Shown here: in pieces, positions 38,448 through 45,721 of the stretch | Layout: every line of letters starts with the position of its first letter | How positions within the stretch are numbered: position 1 is the stretch's first letter | Source: Pelagibius sp050043265 | GTDB taxonomy: Bacteria; Pseudomonadota; Alphaproteobacteria; Kiloniellales; Kiloniellaceae | Length of the DNA: 64,000 nucleotides | Reading direction: 5' to 3' | Assembly (NCBI GenBank): GCA_050043265.1 | Contig: JBHJIR010000053.1 | Coordinates: 38,565 to 102,564 of the forward strand | Translations under genes and position numbers: made by a program | The notes under the pieces: generated by a model | What the model saw: the letters and a program-made list of their open reading frames with translations, nothing else | The model's database searches: none | Told to the model about the DNA's origin: nothing

Positions 38448-39149
38448 ATGGCGAACAGCCGGCTTCCCGCATTCGAGAATGTGAAGGCCTGCGTCTTCGA
38501 TGCTTATGGGACACTTTTCGACGTTCACTCGGCCGTGCGCAAAGGCGGCGAAGCGCTCGGCGACAAAGCGGTGGTGGTTTCCGAACTCTGGCGGCAGAAG
38601 CAACTCGAGTACACTTGGCTGCGCAGCTTGATGGGCGCGCATGTCGACTTCTGGCAGGTCACATCCGACGGCCTCGATTACGCGCTTTCGGCGTCCGGCG
38701 TGTCGGACCGGCGGCTGCACGACAAGCTGATGGACTTGTATCTCACACTCGACGCCTACGACGAAGTCGCAAGTACCCTCTCCACCCTCAATGCTGCGGG
38801 ACTGACGACCGCGATCCTTTCCAACGGTAGTCCCCGCATGCTCGATGCCGCGGTTCAATCGGCCGGCCTGCAGGCCCTGCTGGATGCCAGCTTCTCGGTT
38901 GAGGACGTCGGGATCTACAAGCCGGACGCGCGGGTCTATCAGTTGACCGTCGACCGTCTGGCAGTGAAGAGAGAAGAGGTTTGTTTTCTCTCGAGCAATT
39001 GCTGGGACGCGAAGGGGGCCGCTCATTTCGGCTTCAAGGTGGCCTGGATCAATCGGTTCAAGAGAGAGACCGACCGCCTGCCCGGCGACTTTGCGGCCAC
39101 CATCCATCGTCTCGATGAACTACCGCCCCTGCTGGGTTTAACGACCTGA
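38448..39149 (+). CDS. Type II haloacid dehalogenase
   Basis: This 233-residue HAD-superfamily hydrolase matches (S)-2-haloacid dehalogenases, which hydrolyse 2-haloalkanoic acids to 2-hydroxy acids. The catalytic nucleophile is the first aspartate of VFDAYGTLFDV (about residues 15-25). Motif 2 is in LSNGSPRML, the lysine is in YKPDARVYQ, and the SSNCWDAKGAAHFG segment holds the motif 4 residues typical of type II enzymes. The AAGGA-type ribosome site precedes the ATG. In many marine alphaproteobacteria such enzymes may act on substrates other than haloacids, so the physiological role is open. Confidence 0.87.
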   Translation: MANSRLPAFENVKACVFDAYGTLFDVHSAVRKGGEALGDKAVVVSELWRQKQLEYTWLRSLMGAHVDFWQVTSDGLDYALSASGVSDRRLHDKLMDLYLTLDAYDEVASTLSTLNAAGLTTAILSNGSPRMLDAAVQSAGLQALLDASFSVEDVGIYKPDARVYQLTVDRLAVKREEVCFLSSNCWDAKGAAHFGFKVAWINRFKRETDRLPGDFAATIHRLDELPPLLGLTT

Positions 39150-39225
39150 TCGGCAAAAACAGTTTCTCGCCTCCATCACCATCGACCACAATACAACCAT
39201 CATCAGTGCCAAGCTCAGGATCCCA

Positions 39226-40236
39226 ATGCTTCAGACCGATAAGAGTATCGCAACGGCAACCCTGCCGACCTTCGACAACGTCATGGCCGCTGCAAAGCGC
39301 CTGGACGGCCTTGCCATCAAGACCCCGCTCATCGAATCCCCTGCTCTCAACGAGCGGGTCGGTGGCACCGTCCTCTTGAAGGCCGAAACCCTGCAACGCA
39401 CCGGCTCCTTCAAGTTCCGCGGCGCCTTCAACCGGATCAGTCAGATCCCCAAAGATGACCGCCCCGGCGGGGTGGTCGCCTACTCATCCGGCAATCACGC
39501 ACAAGGCGTGGCTGCGGCGGCCGCCATGTTGGATCTGCCGGCCGTGATCGTCATGCCGTCCGACGCCCCGGCGATGAAAGTCGAGAACACCCGCGGATAT
39601 GGAGCGGAGGTCGTTTTCTACGACCGCTTCACCGAAGCCCGGGAAGAAATTGGCCAGGCCATCGCTGCCGAGCGGAAGGCAACCCTGGTGCGCCCCTATG
39701 ACGATCCGGAAATCATTGCCGGCCAGGGCACTTGCGGCCTGGAAATCGCGGAGCAGGCTAAGGCAAGGGGATTCAATCTGGATGCGCTGCTGGTGTGCTG
39801 TGGCGGTGGCGGCCTGACGGCCGGCTGCGCCCTTGCTCTGGAAGCCTTGTCACCGCAAACAAGTCTCTATTCCGTGGAACCTGCCGGCTACGACGACACC
39901 AAGTTGTCGCTTGAAGCAGGCCACCCGGTGCCGCATGCAAAAGCGCGACCCTCGATCTGCGACGCTCTGCTTACGCCCCAGCCGGGCATTCTCACCTTCG
40001 CCCTCAACCGGACACACCTCAGGGGTGGGCTCACCGTCACCGATGCGGAGGTCAAAGCGGCCATGCGCTTTGCGTTCCGTACATTGAAATTGGTGGTGGA
40101 ACCAGGCGGCGCCGTCTGCCTCGCCGCCATTCTGGCAGGCAAAATCGATGCCGCCGGTCGGGTAATCGCTATTACCCTCTCCGGCGGCAACGTGGATGCC
40201 GAACTATTCCGCAGCGTCCTCGCAGAAGACGACTGA
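39226..40236 (+). CDS. Threonine/serine dehydratase, short form
   Basis: This 336-residue PLP fold-type II enzyme deaminates L-threonine or L-serine, or may act as a serine racemase-like protein. The PLP lysine is in RTGSFKFRGAFNR, and the VYSSGNHAQGVA and CCGGGGLTAGC loops are present. Unlike the paralogue at 6986-8212 it has no ACT domain, so it is unlikely to be feedback-regulated by isoleucine. It is 76 bp after the haloacid dehalogenase and converges with the bactofilin gene. The biosynthetic or catabolic role cannot be decided from sequence. Confidence 0.87.
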   Translation: MLQTDKSIATATLPTFDNVMAAAKRLDGLAIKTPLIESPALNERVGGTVLLKAETLQRTGSFKFRGAFNRISQIPKDDRPGGVVAYSSGNHAQGVAAAAAMLDLPAVIVMPSDAPAMKVENTRGYGAEVVFYDRFTEAREEIGQAIAAERKATLVRPYDDPEIIAGQGTCGLEIAEQAKARGFNLDALLVCCGGGGLTAGCALALEALSPQTSLYSVEPAGYDDTKLSLEAGHPVPHAKARPSICDALLTPQPGILTFALNRTHLRGGLTVTDAEVKAAMRFAFRTLKLVVEPGGAVCLAAILAGKIDAAGRVIAITLSGGNVDAELFRSVLAEDD

Positions 40237-40245
40237 TCGGATTTC

Positions 40246-40758
40246 TCAGCTGGCGAGAGGCTTCGCTGCGGTGGCCGCGGCCGTCCCGCCGGCAGTGCTT
40301 GAACTACTGCTCGGCGTGGTGGAGCTGCTGCCGCTGGAGACGGTGGATGTGCGCCCCACGCCCTCCAGGCGCTTGATGTTGCCTTCGATGAAAGCACCAG
40401 CCTCGATCGCCAGGCTGTCGTGGATAATGTCGCCGATAACGCGTGCTGTCTTCGCCATCACCACCGACTTGGCCTTCACTGCGCCATCGATCGTGCCGCA
40501 GATCCGAACGCTCTCGCAGCTGATATGACCCTTCACGTGAGCACCTTCGCCCACGGTGAGAGTGGCGCTGTCGATGTCGCCTTCGATGTGACCATCCACT
40601 TGGATGTCGCCATCGCTCTTCAGATTGCCGGTAATGCGCAAATCCGCACTAATGATCGACGGAACGCCGCTTTGCGTTGCACCACGCTTCGCTTCCGAAG
40701 AAGTCGACGAAGTATGCGGCTCTGAGGTGCTTGAGCTGTCTTTAGTCTTTGAAAACAT
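40246..40758 (-). CDS. Bactofilin (polymer-forming cytoskeletal protein)
   Basis: This 170-residue bactofilin is expected to polymerise without nucleotide into filaments at the inner membrane and to organise cell-wall synthesis. The DUF583 beta-helix core runs from about residue 33 to 125, with the repeated hydrophobic/glycine pattern seen in SADLRITGNLKSDGDIQVDG and EGDIDSATLTVGEGAHVKG. Disordered serine/threonine-rich tails flank it. Its start lies inside the last codons of the M23 peptidase gene (17-bp overlap), the widely conserved pairing in which the bactofilin scaffolds the peptidase. Confidence 0.92.
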   Translation of the reverse strand: MFSKTKDSSSTSEPHTSSTSSEAKRGATQSGVPSIISADLRITGNLKSDGDIQVDGHIEGDIDSATLTVGEGAHVKGHISCESVRICGTIDGAVKAKSVVMAKTARVIGDIIHDSLAIEAGAFIEGNIKRLEGVGRTSTVSSGSSSTTPSSSSSTAGGTAAATAAKPLAS

Positions 40759-42346
40759 GCTTACCTGCCGTGACGAACTTCTGGGGGTTTAACGGAACGC
40801 CCTTGTAACGCACTTCATAGTGCAAATGCGGACCGGTACTACGGCCGGACGAGCCGACATGTCCGATCTTCTCACGATTAGCTACCGCCTGCCCGGTTTT
40901 GACAAGAATCTTTTTGAGGTGCGCGTAGCGGGTTCGGATGCCGTGGCCGTGGTCGATTTCCACCATGCGCCCGAAAGGGCCGCTCCAGCCGGCGTAGGTC
41001 ACCTTGCCGGGGGCCGTGGCATAAACGGTGGAGCCGATCGGGGATCGAAAATCGAGGCCGCGGTGCATGGCCTTACGACCGTTGAGAGGGTCGGTTCTCG
41101 CCCCGAAGCCGCTGCTCAACTGGAATTGTTCAAGGGGTGCGCTCAACGGCAGAGTCTGCATGACCCGCTGCAGCGCCGACCAACGGCTTAGCCTGAGATC
41201 CAGCAGCGACAGCGCGACCTCCAGCTCAGCATCACCGTCAAAGTCGCCACTATAGTCACCGGCAACGAAGGGCCCGCCCTTCGAGGTTCCGGACTCACCG
41301 ATAGAGGCGAGAAGCTCATCCAGCTTCAGCCCCGTCATCGCGACCGTACGCTCGATCGTATCGACACTCGTCTCCGTCCGCTCGCGCAGCCGCTGCACGA
41401 TGTTTTGTTGCGCATGACGCATGTCCACCATGCGCTGGCGCAGATCAGCGACTTCCGTACGAAGATCTTCGCCATCGCTCTGCAGGCCATCACCACGGTG
41501 AACCGCGTTGTCGAGCGACTCCTGCAGACCGGCAATCTGCCGCTCCAAGCCGTCACGCCGTTTGTCGCCGTTGGCCAACTGGCCATCCAGCGTGGCAATT
41601 TCCCCTTTGAGGTCTGCCTGAATGGATTGAGCCGCTGTCAATTCCTGGCGCGACTGGGCGATATCTCCGCGCAGATCTGCGCCCGTCAGTTCCAGTTGAC
41701 GCTTCTCGTCGGATACCTGGGACAGTGCGTCCTCGACTTGCTGCAGTCGCGCGCCGAGCATCTCCCGCGCCTGGGCGACCCTATCCTTCTCGGCTTCTGT
41801 ATCGGACAGAACCGAGCGCATGGATTCCACCTGAGCGCGAAGCTCGAGATTGCGGCCGACGATGTCATGCAGATCGCTCTCGAAGCGCTGCAATTTCTCA
41901 CGCAGACCTCCGCTGGCGACCGCCACACGGTTCTCTTCGGTCTTGCTGTCCTTCAGACGCTTCTCGATGGCCGCAATGTCGGCTTCGGCCTCAGCGCCGT
42001 TCTCCAGCATCGAGAGAAGGAACGCCTGATTGCTTTCGAGGTTCTGAGTGATCTGGGCAAATTGGTTATGATACTCGGAAACTTCGCTAAGAAGCTCGAA
42101 GTAAGCCAGTTTGTGCTCTTCGATTTCCTGGTTCTTGCCGGCAATAATCAGTTCCTGGACGACGAAAGAACCCGTCATCACCAGAGTCCAACCCAGCAGC
42201 GCGACAGCGGCCAGAGCAACGGCCTTTTGCGTGCGGACCGGCAGCCGAATAACCGTCACCCGGTCATTCGCGCGCAAGATCATCTCGCGCTGCACAAATG
42301 CCTGCTCTAGAAGGTCAGAGACCCTGGCCTTCACGCCTGTCCACAT
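40742..42346 (-). CDS. M23-family peptidoglycan endopeptidase with coiled coil
   Basis: This membrane-anchored LytM-type metallopeptidase probably cleaves peptide crosslinks in the cell wall under bactofilin control. I take the ATG at 42346, which has GGAGG 12 bases upstream; a GTG at 42370 is possible. The protein has a basic N-terminus, one TM helix at about residues 42-62, a long coiled coil of about 220 residues, and a C-terminal M23 domain with the zinc ligands in MHRGLDF and in HLHYEV. The motif FGARTDPLNG is also typical. It overlaps the bactofilin gene by 17 bp. Confidence 0.91.
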   Translation of the reverse strand: MWTGVKARVSDLLEQAFVQREMILRANDRVTVIRLPVRTQKAVALAAVALLGWTLVMTGSFVVQELIIAGKNQEIEEHKLAYFELLSEVSEYHNQFAQITQNLESNQAFLLSMLENGAEAEADIAAIEKRLKDSKTEENRVAVASGGLREKLQRFESDLHDIVGRNLELRAQVESMRSVLSDTEAEKDRVAQAREMLGARLQQVEDALSQVSDEKRQLELTGADLRGDIAQSRQELTAAQSIQADLKGEIATLDGQLANGDKRRDGLERQIAGLQESLDNAVHRGDGLQSDGEDLRTEVADLRQRMVDMRHAQQNIVQRLRERTETSVDTIERTVAMTGLKLDELLASIGESGTSKGGPFVAGDYSGDFDGDAELEVALSLLDLRLSRWSALQRVMQTLPLSAPLEQFQLSSGFGARTDPLNGRKAMHRGLDFRSPIGSTVYATAPGKVTYAGWSGPFGRMVEIDHGHGIRTRYAHLKKILVKTGQAVANREKIGHVGSSGRSTGPHLHYEVRYKGVPLNPQKFVTAGKHVFKD

Positions 42347-42370
42347 GTCTTGGCACGCCCTCCGTTCCAC

Positions 42371-42803
42371 ACGTACCGGACGCCTGACATCCGGAACTCC
42401 CGGGCGGTCAAGGCTGGGCTCGTGCTTGCACGCGCTTCCGCCAATTCAATGCCGAAGCAATAGCGAACAGCGCTTATCGGTGCCTGAGTGAGTTCCCCCT
42501 AAAACCGCTCCCTCAGATGGGAGGATTTCAACAACTGAAACTGCGCCCTTAAGCCACCGCTAACGTATCCGCACGGTAAATCTGAAGCAAGTATGAACGC
42601 CGTTTCCTAAGACATCATGAACTAGAGAAGAAATGGCTGTGTCATCAAGAGGTAACAACCTTAACCCTGCATTAACGCAGCCATCTTTGTCTCAGCGGCC
42701 AGCCTCGATTCGGAGGCAGGGTGCCGCCTTGACCGCTAAAGCCAGGCGGATTTGTCTGCCTGTAGCTAAGCATCTAATTCGCTTGGGATTTTTTCTGAGG
42801 AAA
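42371..42803. other. Gene-free stretch between M23 gene and tRNA-Ser
   Basis: This 433-bp stretch is less GC-rich than its neighbours and holds no gene I can support. An open frame on the plus strand from 42633 runs through the tRNA and is a by-product of it. The promoter of the M23-bactofilin pair should lie near 42370-42500. A remote ATGGCTG...CAGCCAT pairing near 42632-42694 has too long a loop to be called a terminator. Confidence 0.5.
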
Positions 42804-42895
42804 TGGCGGACAGGGAGGGATTCGAACCCTCGAGGCGGGTTACCCCGCCTAACGGCTTAGCAAGCCGCCGCCTTCAGCCACTCGGCCACCTGTCC
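42804..42895 (-). tRNA. tRNA-Ser(GCT)
   Basis: The minus strand folds as a class II tRNA: acceptor GGACAGG (from 42895) pairs with CCTGTCC, followed by discriminator G and an encoded CCA (42806-42804). The anticodon loop CTTGCTAA gives anticodon GCT, the variable arm is long as in serine tRNAs, and the T arm is GAGGGTTCGAATCCCTC. It lies at the boundary between host genes and the prophage, whose genes start beyond its 5' side. Confidence 0.97.
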
Positions 42896-43120
42896 ACACC
42901 CGGAAACGGGCTGATTTCCTAGCGTCTAGCGGGGGGCCGACGCAAGCCCAAACTGCATGATCCACCAGAAATCAGCGGGAGGCGTTGAAAAACGGCAGCC
43001 TGGCTTGCTTTTTGTCGGGCAGTATCAGCCGGCCCGTGGCCCTCCCCGGCCCCGGTTCGGGCCTTTGGGCAAGCCAGTGGGGCGGACAAACCAATAGGGC
43101 GTACAAGCCGCTGGGGCCGG

Positions 43121-43591
43121 TCAGCCGCAAGGCGCCTTGGTGACGAAGAGGCAAACCGCGTCGACCAGGCCGGTTTTGATCTCTGGGGCCACATTCTGCC
43201 ATAGTTCCGAAAGCTCCCCGGCCAAGGCCTTCTCCACATCGGCTCGGGCAATCTGCCCTTCGAAGGCCCTGAGACCACCGGCGTTGTAGGTGATGATGTT
43301 CCCGTCCGGCGTGGCGAAGGTGATCGTCGCGCTTTCCGCCTCCTTGCCGGAGAGCCATTCGGCCACCACCGGGGCGCCACCGGCGACCCCGGGATAGATG
43401 ATTCGCCCGGCGGTCATCCCGGCATAGTTGGGAGGCGACCAGTTGAACGGCGAGTATGAAGCCTCGGTGCCTTCCTTGCGGTCCTCCATCTCCAGGCTCT
43501 GCTGGCCGGTCGGCCCGAAGGTGCTGCAACCAGCGAGCAGCAGTCCGCACGCCGCGGCGGCCGCCGGGCCATATATCTTTGACTTCGCCAT
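43121..43591 (-). CDS. Prophage lipoprotein, function unknown
   Basis: This 156-residue protein has a lipoprotein signal with lipobox LLAGC at about residues 18-22 after an alanine-rich hydrophobic stretch (MAKSKIYGPAAAAACG). The ATG at 43591 overlaps the stop of the holin-like gene in ATGA, so they are translationally coupled. The mature part is soluble. No catalytic motif is recognised. Its place in the small-gene cluster suggests a role in lysis or exclusion, but it does not have an obvious spanin architecture. A longer open frame upstream to 43768 lies in the holin-like gene and is discarded. Confidence 0.75.
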   Translation of the reverse strand: MAKSKIYGPAAAAACGLLLAGCSTFGPTGQQSLEMEDRKEGTEASYSPFNWSPPNYAGMTAGRIIYPGVAGGAPVVAEWLSGKEAESATITFATPDGNIITYNAGGLRAFEGQIARADVEKALAGELSELWQNVAPEIKTGLVDAVCLFVTKAPCG

Positions 43592-43761
43592 CACGACTGC
43601 TCCTGGCGCTGCTTGTTGGGAACCAGCCACACGAGGCCAGCGGTGACCAGCGTACCGATGGCGCCGACCACTTCCGGGTCGATGCTGGTCAGGGCGGCAA
43701 TGACTGTGGTGACGGCCGTACCGATAGCGGCCGCCGCCGCCTTGTCGTAAGCGGTGAACAT
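43591..43761 (-). CDS. Holin-like small membrane protein
   Basis: This 56-residue protein (MFTAYDKAAAAAIG start) is too short to show up as a clear gene by length, but has good support: GGAGTGA lies seven bases upstream of the ATG, and the stop overlaps the next start in ATGA. Two hydrophobic segments (about residues 8-24 and 31-48) are joined by a short acidic loop (SIDPE) and followed by a charged C-terminal tail (NKQRQEQS), a typical class II holin layout. The neighbouring coiled-coil/TM gene and lipoprotein suggest a lysis cassette. Confidence 0.72.
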   Translation of the reverse strand: MFTAYDKAAAAAIGTAVTTVIAALTSIDPEVVGAIGTLVTAGLVWLVPNKQRQEQS

Positions 43762-43804
43762 GAGTCACTCCGTTGTTGTGTCGGGGGAGAAGGTGTTCTT
43801 GCTT

Positions 43805-44050
43805 TTACAGCGTCTTCGACAGCAGGAAGCCGGTGAGCAGCAGGATGACACTGCCCTGCCCGCCGATGATCCAGCCGGTCAGCCGGCGGTGCCCCTGCTC
43901 CATGGCGACGCGGGTTTCGAAGATGCGCTGGCGCAGGTCTTTCATCTCGTCGCGCGCCTCGCGCCAGCGCTCACTGCAGCGGTCCTCGTGCGAATCGATC
44001 TTCTGGTTGGCGACAGTCGCCTGTTCTCGGGCAATGCGATCCTCCGCCAT
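43805..44050 (-). CDS. Small coiled-coil protein with C-terminal TM segment
   Basis: The 81-residue product (from ATG at 44050, MAEDRIAREQATV) has a charged helical N-terminal half with heptad-like spacing and one hydrophobic segment near the C-terminus (about residues 57-77: LTGWIIGGQGSVILLLTGF). That architecture recalls the XhlA-type phage proteins that sit near holins and are thought to help lysis. Similarity is by layout only. It lies one base after the upstream small secreted protein gene and 43 bp before the holin-like gene, so all are probably one transcript. Confidence 0.68.
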   Translation of the reverse strand: MAEDRIAREQATVANQKIDSHEDRCSERWREARDEMKDLRQRIFETRVAMEQGHRRLTGWIIGGQGSVILLLTGFLLSKTL

Positions 44051-44051
44051 G

Positions 44052-44372
44052 CTATGCCGCCGGGTCGTCATCGCCGATCGCCGGCGCATCGCGCCAGCCC
44101 TCACCGGATGCCACCGGACAAGTCAGGCCATCCGGGAAGGTGAAGAACGCCGTCCAGGCGCCGTCGGGACTTACCAGCACCTCGAACAGCGATCCGGTCG
44201 CGGCCACCCCGACATGCGCCGGCACCTCGCCATTGGCCGCCTTCAGGCTCTCGAAGATCGTGTCGCGCGGCACGCATTGCAGCGTGAAAGCCCCCGCAGG
44301 ATCGGGCCAACAAAGCCCGCCCAGAATCAAAAAGGGCGCCGCCAAAAGCAGCACCCAGGATTTCCCGGCCAT
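44052..44372 (-). CDS. Small secreted phage protein, function unknown
   Basis: This 106-residue protein has an N-terminal signal peptide (MAGKSWVLLLAAPFLILGG, cleavage near AGA) and a small mature domain with two cysteines (LQCVPRDT and GLTCPVASG) that could form a disulphide in the periplasm. AAGGAG stands about eight bases upstream of the ATG. It is the first of the four small genes at the left end of the prophage. No family is recognised. It may belong to the lysis cluster or be a moron. Confidence 0.65.
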   Translation of the reverse strand: MAGKSWVLLLAAPFLILGGLCWPDPAGAFTLQCVPRDTIFESLKAANGEVPAHVGVAATGSLFEVLVSPDGAWTAFFTFPDGLTCPVASGEGWRDAPAIGDDDPAA

Positions 44373-44763
44373 CGGCCAACTCCTTCTCAGTCGGTTGGAG
44401 GTTAGGATATCTAGATTCTTATGCCGATTGCAGGTAACTAATGGCCACTGGCAGTATCGGGGGCTGAAAGAAACCGCTGTATGTCCAAACGTTCTTTTGC
44501 ACCAACTAAGAAAGCCTCCCCTCCAGTCGGAGCCGTTTACGAGCCTAATTGCTCGGGACTTTGCTAAACACCTGAAGGTCGAGTCGACCGCGCCAGGTTT
44601 CCACCTGACCCTGCTGCTAGCGCCGAAAATTCGCGAAATGCTGCTTCATACCTTCAAGCATGCGCTGCAGATTGCCGCAGCTGTCCTTACAGAGAGCGGC
44701 GACACCGAGCGAGCACAGCAGATCCTCGCTATCAACCGCCACCCTATCTACGCCCTTGGCGCC
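44373..44763. other. Gap with one doubtful plus-strand open frame
   Basis: This 391-bp gap between the small secreted gene and the glycine-rich protein is lower in GC than its surroundings. No minus-strand gene is seen. A plus-strand frame remains open from before the gap to 44829; its best part (about 44560-44760, with AKHLKVES and ERAQQILAIN) reads plausibly, but it has no convincing start. It could be a decayed gene. The gap may also hold the promoter for the small-gene cluster. Confidence 0.3.
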
Positions 44764-45717
44764 CTACCCTCCCCAGCTGAGCAGAACGTAGCCGTCCTGT
44801 CCGGCGATGCCGTCGACACCTTGTGCTGATTGTCCCGCACCGCCATTGCCAACGCCTCCAGGGTAATCGAGATCGCCCGCATTGGCGGCATCAGCATTGC
44901 TCCCCGATAGGATCGTAATATCGCTGCCGGTCGCATAGGCCGAGCCGCCACCGCCTCCGCATGCCGAGTCTTGGGGTTGATTCGCTGCTGAGCCGCCACT
45001 ACCGCCGAATAGACCGCCGCCGCCGCCACCGCCGCCACCGCGGACACTGTTGCTGCCCCCGCCCGCACCACCGCCGTTGATACCGCCGCCACCCCCAGGC
45101 TCTTCCTCCACCGTATGGCGCCCGCCAGCGCCACCTTGCAGGCTGGAGCCGGGCGAAGGCCCCTCACCACTGGAAACTGTGCCAGCGGAACCGCCCTCGC
45201 TTTGCGTCCCACCTAAGCCACCAGACGAAGTAGGCGATGCCGTCGACTCGCCGGTTGCGCCACCACCGCCGGTCGCACCGCCACCAGGACCGCCGGCACC
45301 GACAAGCAACCCTTCTGCGGCATCGTCGTCACCGCCACCCCCGCCGCCGCCAGGAGCTATCACCAACGGCATCGACCCGCGGAAGACACCTGACCAGCCA
45401 CCACCGCCACCGCCCGAGCCGGTATCTGGCCCGGCGACACCGGCCGCGCCGCCACCCGCCACGAAGACGAGCAGCGTCTCTTCGGGAGTGACCGCGATAG
45501 TGCATCCTGCGAAACCGCACCCTGCCCCGACTCCGCTCGCTCCATTGGAGCCTCCCCCGCCAGAGGCGCCACCGCCGCCCCAAGTTTTCACGTCAAGGGA
45601 AAGGATACCGATGGGAACGATGAACTCGTGGACACCAGACGTAGAGAAAGCGGTGAAACCTGGTTCAGCCTCCACCGAGGAAAACCGATACGGGTTCAAC
45701 AAAATACTCATATCCAC
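44764..45717 (-). CDS. Glycine-rich tail-tip protein
   Basis: This 317-residue protein is dominated by glycine-rich tracts (runs of five to nine glycines separated by A, S, V or N) after a short N-terminal adaptor (about residues 1-45: ILLNPYRF, then the beta-strand VHEFIVPIGILSLDVKTWG). The same plan, a beta-strand followed by GGGGASGGGG-type repeats, occurs in phage tail-tip adhesins with polyglycine-II helix bundles, where the loops between glycine stretches bind the host receptor. The C-terminus closes with QDGYVLLSWGG. The position, after the tail-fibre gene, fits a distal tail adhesin. Confidence 0.72.
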   Translation of the reverse strand: MDMSILLNPYRFSSVEAEPGFTAFSTSGVHEFIVPIGILSLDVKTWGGGGASGGGGSNGASGVGAGCGFAGCTIAVTPEETLLVFVAGGGAAGVAGPDTGSGGGGGGWSGVFRGSMPLVIAPGGGGGGGDDDAAEGLLVGAGGPGGGATGGGGATGESTASPTSSGGLGGTQSEGGSAGTVSSGEGPSPGSSLQGGAGGRHTVEEEPGGGGGINGGGAGGGSNSVRGGGGGGGGGLFGGSGGSAANQPQDSACGGGGGSAYATGSDITILSGSNADAANAGDLDYPGGVGNGGAGQSAQGVDGIAGQDGYVLLSWGG

Positions 45718-45721
45718 CTCC

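Noticed and set aside
42633..42860. Plus-strand open frame with RDSNPRGG-like end
   Set aside because: The end is the complement of the tRNA-Ser gene, a common false translation; nothing upstream supports a protein.
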